Assembly (NCBI GenBank): GCA_020466095.1
Contig: CM035808.1
Coordinates: 34,576,502 to 34,640,501, forward strand
Direction: 5' to 3'
Length of the DNA: 64,000 nucleotides
DNA from: Chlorops oryzae
Taxonomy: Eukaryota; Arthropoda; Insecta; Diptera; Chloropidae
Both the position numbers and the translations under genes were made by a program. The notes beneath the pieces are model-generated. The model was not told where the DNA came from and ran no database searches. It worked only from the letters and a program-made list of their open reading frames with translations. Shown one piece after another: positions 45,669 through 55,126 of this stretch (its first letter is position 1; each line of letters opens with the position of its first letter).

Positions 45669-47125
45669 ATGTCCACAGTTTCAGGTACGTATATAGTATT
45701 TCATTGGGGATTGCGCGACATTTTTGATGCGACGACTTTTTTTTTACTTGCGTTAAATCTGATTTTCAAATAACTTTAGAACCGTTATTCCGATATGAGT
45801 GTATTTGGTATCAATCGATTGCTCATGGCTAAAAGAATCCTTTGGAAATGACTTTTATTTCTGCCAAAAAAAAAAATAAAAAAAAAAAATAATAATAATA
45901 ATAATAATAGTAAAGGTCCGAATTTAACTGTTATCATCTGACTGAAAAATTAAAAGTCAAAACTTATTTGTTAATTTTTTTCAAATAATATTTAAATATT
46001 AAAAAAATAATTGTTTGCTCTTAACTTTTATTTTAAAAGTCATAACTGCTTCGGTCTCTATTTTTCTCAATCAAATCAATACTATGCTATGCGTACCATC
46101 ATTACATCGATGGACATTTGTATTCCTTCCCTCTCAAGAGTTTAAGCAGTGTAGCTGCTTTCTTCTCTTCAATTAGTTTTTTCTTTGAACTCTTCGCAGC
46201 CACTAACATTTAGATTCCGTACCGAACAAGACTCTTGTGAATTATTAAACAACAAAAAACGCACTTTCGGCTGAAAAATAATATTCAAATCGAATAATAT
46301 TTGCGTTCAGTTTCAGGAGGCGGAACAAGTATCAGCACAGCAGATCATTCTCGACTGTATTTTCTTAATGCCTCGCCGACAACAACAATAAGCACACGTG
46401 ATCCTTTCTTTATTAAGCCGGAATACCTTAATTATGAAAGCTCGAATATCCATTTATACCCGAATCGTCTAATCGATTACAATAGTTATACATCAGCCGC
46501 TGCTACCGTTGTTACCGTTAATAATAGTACGGGCACAACAACAACAACAATAACAGTTAATGGTACCGGGACAAGTGGGCCCCTCAATTTGAATTTAGAA
46601 AACAGTTTTCAAACATCACAAAACCCGGCGCAAACACAGCAAAATTCAAGTGGAACAACAGCAACAACAACAACAACAACAGTATCACAGCAAACGCAAA
46701 CCGTAAACGTTGGAACGCATCCATTGCATCAGCATCTAAGCACAAATCCGCTCATCCAATCGGCGCGGGCGCGGAGAGAGGCACGCCGTCGAAGTAACGA
46801 GAGTCCCGAAGCTCGTCTACGTCGTCTCGAACGGAACGCTTTACGAATGCGGGAGAAACGCGCCAAGGAAACGGAGGAGGAATACCGACTACGTTTAGCC
46901 AAAAATGCCGAAGCGAATCGTATACGCCGCCAAAACGAAAGTGAAGTACAAAGAACCCTAAGACTGATGAAGAACGCCGCAAGGCAGCGATTACGGCGAG
47001 CGAGTGAAAATCCCGAGGAACGAAAAAAGCGCTTAGCGAAGGCAGCCGAACGTATGCGTATGGTACGCTCCATGCAACCCAAAGTGCAGAAACCCCCATT
47101 AGAGGATCGCCTTAAAGGATATTAA
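45669..47125 (+). CDS. STPR-domain DNA-binding protein, locus 1 (two exons)
   Basis: Predicted as exon 45669-45684 (ATG TCC ACA GTT TCA G) spliced with donor GTACGT to acceptor TTTCAG at 46316 and exon 46317-47125; the phase-1 junction gives GGA and keeps the frame. Product 274 residues. Residues 1-165 are low complexity (T, N, S, Q). Residues 166-257 are four tandem 23-residue repeats: NESPEARLRRLERNALRMRE..., KETEEEYRLRLAKNAEANRI..., NESEVQRTLRLMKNAARQRL..., SENPEERKKRLAKAAERMRM.... This is the STPR (score-and-three peptide repeat) domain of silkworm FMBP-1, which also has four repeats and binds AT-rich DNA; human ZNF821 carries it too. Arg/Lys-rich helices are expected to contact DNA in the nucleus. 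The tail ends KPPLEDRLKGY, a motif shared with locus 2. The specific target genes are unknown. The second exon is certain; the five-codon first exon is inferred from splice signals and phase. Confidence 0.88.
45685..46316 (+). other. Intron of STPR locus 1
   Basis: GTACGT...TTTCAG, 632 bp. Contains A tracts and an (ATA)n run at 45888-45910. The bases GTTTCAG occur at both exon-intron boundaries, so the exact junction is fixed only by the GT-AG rule. Confidence 0.75.
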
Positions 47126-48258
47126 ATCAGTGGCAATATGGATATTTATGGATATTTATATGAACTGGATGAAAATGGGTAAGGGAGAAAGTGTAATAAA
47201 AAAGCCGCCTCAGGATTTTTCGATATGAACTTCAGCCACTTTGCCTTGTAATCTCCACACAATGTGCTGCCTTGCTCGTTCTTCACAAATGCGCGAAATT
47301 GCGCAAGCCAATGGGTCAACCGCCTTTGTAAATCTTCGTTTTCGTGCTTGACGGCAGGTACGTTGCATGCTTCGGAGTAACTTCAAGTGCACTCCAAAAA
47401 GTAATATAAAAATAATATAATAAAAGAATAATAGATTCATAGGAACTAAGCTAAGTTTTTCAATTCAATGGGTTATTTGAAAGTATTTTTATAATACCGC
47501 TGAAGCGACCGAACACGCATATATACACACATACAAAAATATAACGTAGAATAAGTACATAACAAGTGCATATATATATATATTTAATATGAAATTAAAA
47601 AATGAAAAAATATCAGAGTAAAAATTCAAAAAAAGAAAAACATGACATGCAATTAATTCAAACTAAATGAATTATATAATCATGTAGAGCCTAACGATAC
47701 ATTTACCCCACACCCACATAGGTACATACATACACATGCGTCGTAAGCACATGTAACAAAACGGGCGGGTTAACAACACATGAGTGCTGATTTTACATAC
47801 CGCCTAAGAAGCCGTTTGGCCCAGTATCAAAAGTAGCCTGTAAACTAAGTATTTTGAAATGAAAAAAAAAAAAAAAATTAATTATAAATTGTTTGCCTTT
47901 TAAATGTTGTCTTGTTTTAATTATTCAAAAGTAAAGAAGAAAATTTGTTTTTGAACATAATTTTGTGTTGATTTTTGATATTTTATACATAACTTTTCAA
48001 TCCAATGTCCAACATTCTTAAGTTCTAGTCGAAATTAACATTTGTAAACAACTGCAATTGTAAACTAGTTTATTCTTAAGTTTTAATTCCCATCATATAC
48101 TTGTATCTTAACATTACGACTATCTTACGAAAACACACTCAAAGCTAAAATAAAGATGCATTCACTTTTCATAAAATGTTTGGTGTTGAAATATTTATGT
48201 TTGTACTGTATTCTGATTTAATTTACATAATGTACATTTGTCTAAAAATTTATAATAA
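47126..48258 (+). other. 3' flank/UTR of STPR locus 1
   Basis: AT-rich with TATATATA runs. AATAAAG at 48149-48155 is a plausible poly(A) signal. A short minus-strand Arg-rich frame at 47210-47440 is not convincing as a gene. Confidence 0.4.
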
Positions 48259-48391
48259 GGGTCCTCATGCAACGCATTTGCACCGTGTAAGCTGAGTGAA
48301 GTTCGTAAAACTGTCAAATTTTGTATGCAATTTTGACAGTTTTACTTACTTCACTCAGTTTACACGGTGTAAATGTGTTGCATGAGGACCC
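48259..48391. mobile_element. 133-bp hairpin MITE
   Basis: GGGTCCTCATGCAACGCATT is inverted at the right end with few mismatches, and pairing extends inwards (CCGTGTAAGCTGAGTGAAGT against its near-complement, then ACTGTCAAA against TTTGACAGT-like sequence). ATAA flanks on both sides (48255-48258, 48392-48395). Confidence 0.85.
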
Positions 48392-48395
48392 ATAA

Positions 48396-48822
48396 TATGT
48401 TAAGTCGGCAAATCAGAGGCGACAAAGTTGGTTTGATGGCGAGGGACTTTTAAGAAGAGACAGAAATGCTCTCACACGTCCCTCGCCCGGAAACCAAACC
48501 CAATATGAACGCCGACTAAAGCGCCACATAAACATTTAGTCTGACTGATTAGTCACCCGTGTACGTGTGATGTGCCCATTCATTTAACATTATAGTTCAG
48601 TCAAGCATACAATTCTGTGATTTTTCTTTTGTTTCGTATTCGTCTGTACAGATGCTTCCGCTTCTACCCACGAATTCAAATGATTTTGTTACACACGAAA
48701 CGTCAAATTTGAATTTGACTGAAACGTCATGGCAATATATCAAATTCATTTTGATATTTTGGTTGACTGACGCATCAATCGATGAATTTTTTCTCTAACA
48801 CAATTAACTGCTGATTCAGTCA
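48396..48822. other. Non-coding DNA
   Basis: Short inverted words (AAGTCGGC near 48402 against GCCGACT near 48511, with TTGGTTTG/CAAACC) suggest one more short, decayed inverted-repeat element at about 48400-48520. No gene. Confidence 0.4.
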
Positions 48823-49255
48823 TGTTTATGTGACGCTTAAGATATTTCGATAATGAATCACACTTTTTGTCGAATAGGGACGCGCGGGGACGTGGTATGG
48901 GGGCGTTTCTCTTTTCCCCCTGCGTTCCTTTCCATAGAAAATTTGTTTCATAATCGAAATGTCTTAACGTTGTAACGTAAGACATTTTCGATTAACGAAA
49001 CACACTTTATTTTGGCAAGGACGGCGGTGGAATTGGTACTGCAGTTGTTTTGCTCTACCGCCTTCTGCGATCTTAAGCCAATCGAATAATTTGCCTATTC
49101 AATATTCGAAATGTCTTAACTGTAAATAGCGTGTAACGTGTAAATAGCGTAAAACAAATTTTCGATTAACGTAAAAAGACCTTCTGGCAAGAGACGCACA
49201 AAAAAAAAAATGTTTAATTATCGAAATGTCTCAACGTGCAAATGGCCTCAAAATA
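48823..49255. mobile_element. Three MITE copies in tandem (e, f, g)
   Basis: Three adjacent members of the ATTTCGATAATGAAACA family: about 48823-48978 (e), 48979-49135 (f) and 49136-49255 (g), each with ACATTTCGATAA-type ends and CGAAATGTCTTAACGTGTAAAT on the right. The last one stops about 390 bases before the ATG of STPR locus 2, so they may lie in its promoter. Confidence 0.68.
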
Positions 49256-49645
49256 GCGTAATGAAAAGCGAAATGATAAATGATAAATTTCCAATTGCTC
49301 TCATCACTAGCAAACGTTGAGCATTAACTGTTACGCAAGTACTTGGTAACAATTGGATAAGGAATGAGTATTTTCATATATATTGATTCATCCCTAATTA
49401 CACACAAACTAATATCAGTAAAAGTGCTCCTAAAAAACTATTTGTTTTTGTTATTGTGTGTTGTGAAAAGTAGAAAGTCTCACGTGAATTTATTAAAGAA
49501 TTATCCCGCGTCCTTTTTGAGTTTGAAGCTATTGCAATATGCCTAAATTTGAGCACTTAAAGTGCTGCTATTAATCGTCTAAACACACAAAAACCAAAGC
49601 CACCAATAAGAAGAAGAAGCAGAAGAAGAAGAGGCAAAAAAAAAC
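49256..49645 (+). promoter_or_regulatory. Upstream/leader region of STPR locus 2
   Basis: Precedes the ATG at 49646. The last 90 bases (AAGAAGAAGAAGCAGAAG-type) look like a purine-rich 5' leader; the start context AAAAC ATGG fits the fly consensus. No TATA box is clear. Confidence 0.35.
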
Positions 49646-50041
49646 ATGGATGCAAATATTGGCGATAAAAGAATCATATTCGGACAACAGCCGAATATCA
49701 CGACGCAACGTCATCAGTACGCGCATATATTAGCTTTAAATGGACCCAATGCACGTCTTCTTATCGATCATCCATCGTCTGCAATATTCCATGTCGCGCC
49801 AGTGGAGACAAATTCTATTGCAACGACAGCAACCGTACTAACTCAACATTTGCAGCAGCAGACGCAACAAATACAAACGTTGCAGCAAATACAACAACAA
49901 CCTACTCCATCACAGCCACAACCAACACCCCAGCAGCAGCAACAACCGCGACAGCAACAACAGCCTCGACAAGCACAGCCACCACCACCACCTCAGCAAC
50001 AACAGCAACAGCCTACACAACAGCTACAACAACAGCCTACA

Positions 50042-50075
<34 letters not shown>

Positions 50076-50854
50076 TTACGCCACCACTTCAGCCGCAGCA
50101 ACAACAATCTACGCCACCACAACCTATACCGCAGCAAATTCAGTTTACAGTCTCCAATCATCTGCAAGAGCAACAACATAATTTGTTACAACAACAACAG
50201 CTCGACCAACTCAATTTACAACAACAACTACAAATAAGCGGCAGTATCCCGGCTTATCCGCAGCACATGACATTCAAGCAATCACTATCACCGCCAACAA
50301 CGCCACTTGAAATAAAGTCGACACAAACAATAATAGCGGTCGGTAAATATGATCTTACATACGATGGGCCTTTGAATGCAACAACATCCGCGAAATTAAC
50401 ACCTCCATCGAAATCGGCCAAAAATCGTTGGAACGAAACTCCCGAAGCACGCGCACGACGTTTAGCAAGAAATGCCGAACGCATGCGGGAACGTCGTAAA
50501 CGTGAAAGTGAGGACGAATATCGACGAAGATTGGCACGCAATGCAGAGGCCAATCGGATACGTCGCCATAACGAATCGGATATGGAACGTTCTATGCGTT
50601 TGGCGAAGGGTCGTTTACGTTTAGCTAAAAACGCCGAAGCGAATCGTGTACGCCGTCAAAATGAATCCGATGTACAAAGAACCATAAGACTGATGAAGAA
50701 TGCAGCACGACAACGTTTACGACGCGCCAGTGAAACTCCAGAAGAACGAATAAAACGTCTTGAAAAAGCCGCAGCACGTATGCGTTTGATACGTGCAACC
50801 TCTGCCGCAATGTTCCCTAAACCCCCTCTTTCTGATCGTCTTATAGGTTTTTAA
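49646..50854 (+). CDS. STPR-domain DNA-binding protein, locus 2
   Basis: 402 residues, single exon as read. Residues about 24-50 hold a motif shared with locus 3 (QYAHILALNGPNARLLIDHP). Residues 55-200 are dominated by polyQ/P from CAG and CAA codons, typical of fly transcription factors. The STPR domain covers 263-384: five repeats beginning NETPEARARR, RESEDEYRRR, NESDMERSMR, NESDVQRTIR and SETPEERIKR. The third unit is 30 instead of 23 residues because of an extra GRLRLAK at about 322-328. The C-terminus KPPLSDRLIGF matches locus 1, so this end is genuine and not a splice accident. By family knowledge STPR binds DNA; polyQ may act in transcriptional activation (inference). It is a paralogue of the neighbouring loci on the same strand. 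Confidence 0.92.
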
Positions 50855-52922
50855 ATGCAATACGAAAATTTGGATCCTTATTTCGAAAGAAGTGTCATCC
50901 AGACGATGATGGATGCAACGTTGTGATAGCAAAAATGGAAAATCAGCAATTCTCTTATAATGTCACAGCATCGAACGACAAACAGATTAAATGAACGATA
51001 AATGAAACATCACAATATCATTAACATCAAATCTGATGATACAGTGCGATGAGATACTGAGATTGTAGACAGCGATCGTAGATATCGCATAAGGAAAGAG
51101 GGACAAAAACAGGCCTGTCACGAGAAAAATCGTTCACGACAATTCTCAATTTAAATTGATTCCAAGACTGTGAAACAGAAGAAGATTCCAAATAGGACCA
51201 AGCAAACAACGGTGTGCGAAACCTATAGGTTTGAAGGGAAAATGCATGACCGTTCATTTGATCGTTTTCAGATTCAAAAGAAATCATATCCCTGAAGCTG
51301 CCATATTGAACTTGAATGAAGCTACACTTCCATGGATTTCTTTTTTCAAAAAGCTTCATCTCGTATTATATCGAGCCTGTGTATCTTTTTTTTAAAAAAG
51401 AAACACTGTATAGCTATCAACTAACATTTTCCATTTCCCTTACATAGTTTTGTATAAATCTTTTGAGGATCTTAAACTGGAACCAGAATGGAAACCAGAA
51501 TACAGTATTACAGTGGTATTTTGCTGTGACGTAAGCAAAAGAAAAAGATCATCTACTGTGTACCATCTTTTGTTATCGTAACTTTAAATCTATCGTTTTT
51601 GGAATGATGTCTCATCGGCAGTAGAAAACATATGAGAGACGCAAGTCGTCCTGTTTTGCTGCTGCTGTGAATGAATATGAATTAAAATACAATAATATAG
51701 CTTAATTAAGAGTATTTTTATAAAAAAAAAAATTAAAAAAAATTATGAGGAATGTAGACACGAGTAGATCTTCGTGCACGTATGTTTGTATATTTTATAG
51801 TTCACTGCAATTATTATGGATAAAGTATTCCAAACAAAGATGTTGCATGCAAGTAGTTACACTTTGAAAGAAATTGCAATTTATCACGTTCAATTTTAAC
51901 TTGACCCCATTATGTCACGACGCCTAAGGTTCATAATACATATTAAAGCAAGACATCAACATTAACGCTTGGAATACATATTAATCACATAAAGTTATTT
52001 GCGTATACCCCCTTTTATCGAGTGTATCAATATTTATGAGAAATTGGTAAAAAAAAAAAAAAAAAAAAAAATTGCATTCGCCTTTTAGGATATGATATTG
52101 ATAAATTGTGTTTTGGTCCATCTATCTATATAAACTACAGCCTATACTTTCTGTATCCATAGCTTTTTCGTCGTTTTTGTAATTATTTAAAAAAAAAACT
52201 CTAGTCAAAAAGATAATAAAAATCATCAAGTAGAAATATAATCCTTTAAAGTGTCGTTTTCCCTACAGAGTGAATGAAAATAATTTAGAGCATTAGATCA
52301 ATGACGACTCCCCGCAGATAATGAAATTACTTCTTTGGCCGACGAAGGAACGAAAATTAATAGAAATCCAAAAAACAAGATGGAGAAATGTTTTCATAGG
52401 AGTCTTCAAAAAGTACGAGGCTGCAAAATGTTCATATAATTTATAAGGTTTCCGATATAAAAAAGCCCAAGTAGAAAACAGGAAAGGGATTCGTATTAAA
52501 TTGTACATGTGCAAAAATATATCTTGACATGATTTTTTTCTTATAAATATATCCATTTTCTGAAATTTTTATCTTTATTCTAGCTTGAGGTCAATTTTCT
52601 TTTATTTATTCGTTTTTATATTCTACCATTTACTTTCAAATATCCATCTGAATCAAAATAATGGCTGTAGTCGTTTTACCGTTAGTGAACTTTCCGCGTC
52701 AAAGTAGTTTTAAGTTTAAGTTTTCCAAAATGAGCTGGAGACGTAGGTTGTGTTTTCAAAGTATAAAAAAAAATATTGATGTAGGGAGTGATTTGAAGTA
52801 ATTTAGCGAAAAAGAAATACAAATTTTTACCAGTTGCATCAATTGTGCGTGTCCTGAAAATCGTTGAAGGATATTAAAAACGTTTAATTTGAACATAGAG
52901 AAAACTTTTATATCATGTGTAC
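50855..52922 (+). other. 3' region of locus 2 and intergenic DNA
   Basis: AT-rich, no convincing coding frame. A tracts at 51721 and 52050. No strong AATAAA close to the stop; the transcript end is unresolved. Confidence 0.45.
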
Positions 52923-53300
52923 CAGACCTGGGCAGACGCAATTACATTTCGTAATTGATAACACACTCAATTACAATTACTCGTAATATTTCAAATGAAA
53001 TTGAATTTTCTCAATTACAATTACATGTAATTGTACTTGAAAGTTTTCCAATTACAAGTAATTTTAATTGAAACACCTCAATAAAATTGAAAAAAAAAGT
53101 AGGAAAGCTTATATTGTTTATACATTTAAGCATATAAATATACGGCAAAATATTAGAAAGCTGATTTTACCGAAGTCGGGCTGGACCAACCTTTGCTTTC
53201 CTACTTGTTTTTTAATGTAATTGAGGTGTAATTGCGAAAATTCAATTACAATTACATGTAATTCAAGTCCTATTTGAATTTCAGGTGTTATATAATAGAT
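52923..53300. mobile_element. Motif-rich repeat with TAATTAC/GTAATTG clusters (partial hAT-like)
   Basis: Begins CAGACCTGGGCAGACG, a hAT-like end, followed by many AATTACA/TGTAATT words in both orientations, the same build as the ATTCGC and GCGGATGCG elements at 12.6-14.0 kb. The opposite end was not found, so it is probably truncated. Confidence 0.5.
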
Positions 53301-53609
53301 AATTATCGCAAAACGCCCTTTAGCCCACTGCTGCCAGATTTTTTGGGGAATATTTCCCTGAATGTCTGAAAAGAATGCCAAAACTCACTAAAATTTAATT
53401 TTAAAATCTTCTAAAATCGAAAACTTGGTCCCATAAGGTCCCATAAAATTTTCCCTGACTTCTTTTCTGCGCTAAGACTCCACTAAACATCATAAATGGC
53501 TTTTAATTTAGGGTAGATTGTCCCAAACTGTCAACAGTGCTTTAACCACGGCCAATTTTTGGAAATTACATTCAAAGCCCTAACATAAGTTCAAATATCG
53601 AGTTTCATC

Positions 53610-53955
53610 AAAATATCTCAAAAACTTCCGGTGTTAGACCAGTTCTTATGATTTTCATAACACGCCCTAGTACTGGATGCATTCCCAAAAATTGTCCGAA
53701 CCGGTCCATTCTTGAACTTGTTTTTACTCTGGTCCCCGTGAGCAAGCATACCAAATTTCGTCAAGATAAGAAAACTTTATACAGACAGACAGACGGACAT
53801 GACTAAATCGAATCTCCTGGTGACACTGATCATCTCTATATATATTTTGTAGGTTTATCTTGACTGGTTCTGGGTGTTGCACACAACCATACAAACTTAA
53901 ACAAAGTTTGTCGGGTATCAAAAAAAGTACTATTTACCGCATTCATGAATTCGCG
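53610..53955. repeat. Old dispersed repeat, second copy
   Basis: Similar to 11420-11680 (CCAAAAATTGTCCGAAC, GTGAGCAAGCATACC, AAATTTCGTCAAGATAAG). Contains CAGACAGACAGACGGACATG, a word often seen in Drosophila transposon remnants, and ends with a segment also found at 2550-2580. Superfamily uncertain. Confidence 0.5.
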
Positions 53956-55126
53956 TTTATTCAATAATTTTTTTCAAAAAATACTTTTGAAGTCCCCACT
54001 TTTCCAATTATTGGAAATTATATTTAGGAACTTCAACCAACTGGTGACAGCGAATTTGCATAGAATCTTGACTACGGCAGCGTAGTAATTTTTCAATATG
54101 CCAACGAACATTTTTCTTTGGGTCTTGGCAGGGCCGGGTTAAAGCTGTGGGGCCCAGGCCAGCTGCTGAGTGGGGGTCACTTTTTATTCGCCCAAATATC
54201 TCAAATAAAAAATTTTTTAAATTAATTATAATTAATATTAATTTAATTACGTTACAGTGTGTGGGGGCCTTAATCCGGCCCTGAGTGTTGGCTCTTTCCA
54301 ATTCCGCTTTCCAATAAGATTTTGCTATATTTACATTTTTTTGCGAACAGTGAGCTCACAGTACATACATAGATACATACCGAATCGCATCGGATTTCGC
54401 GCGGTTTTCTTAAAAAATTTATTTGGGTCTCTTTATAAAAATTAACTACCAAGAAATGTGTTCTTTAAGTTCATTTGGAAAGAAAGAAATTGATGGATTG
54501 AACATTTCAAATTTGTTGGATTAAATAAGTAAATGAATGCATAAAATTCATTGCGGCGAAATCATGAAAAATCAATAGGAATGTGCGTTGTGTGTAAAAG
54601 TAAGAAAGACATATACAGACAAACAAGAATTTATCGGATAGCTTGTGTATGTTATTTGTTCCCGATAATTCCCTTCGATTCGTTTTGGGAACGTCAAATT
54701 ATCAAAATGTCAGAAGCTAAATCTAGCTTATAACGGAGCCCCGAGGCTAAATCTAGGTTATAGGTACGAAAAAAATGACATCAGGTAGAATTTTGTAAAG
54801 AAAATATTTTGTAAATATTTGTTATGTCGAGTTTTTGGTTTTGATTTCGTGCCGCGAAATTCGTGAAAATTTTCGTCTTAAATTTTTGAAAATACTTTCA
54901 AAGAGACATCTAACAAAGTGATGGGTCTCTGAGGCCCAAATGAAAAATAAGCCCGCAATGCAAATAACCATCATTGCAGCAGCTACAACAACAACAACAA
55001 CAACGCTAGGCAGGACAACAGCGAGAAACGACAAGTTGAAACGCGCAAGGAGAATCAATAGAGGTCCAGAGGATTTTGTTCAATCTGTCGTAAGTTGCAA
55101 CTATAAGGTCCACAAAAATAAAAATA
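53956..55126 (+). other. Intergenic DNA and leader of STPR locus 3
   Basis: No exon identified. The last 170 bases are CAACAACAA-rich and A-rich, as expected of a 5' leader; ATG at 55127 has the context AAAATA ATGG. Confidence 0.4.

Noticed and set aside
46729..47099. Long minus-strand frames opposite STPR locus 1 (and similar ones at 50254-50810, 55224-55901 and 59238-60021)
   Set aside because: They are antisense shadows of Arg-rich and polyQ coding sequence, giving biased S/R/F or A/V/C peptides without recognisable domains.
47210..47440. Minus-strand 76-residue Arg-rich frame after STPR locus 1
   Set aside because: No recognisable domain, lies in a likely 3' UTR, composition shifts abruptly to hydrophobic at the start.
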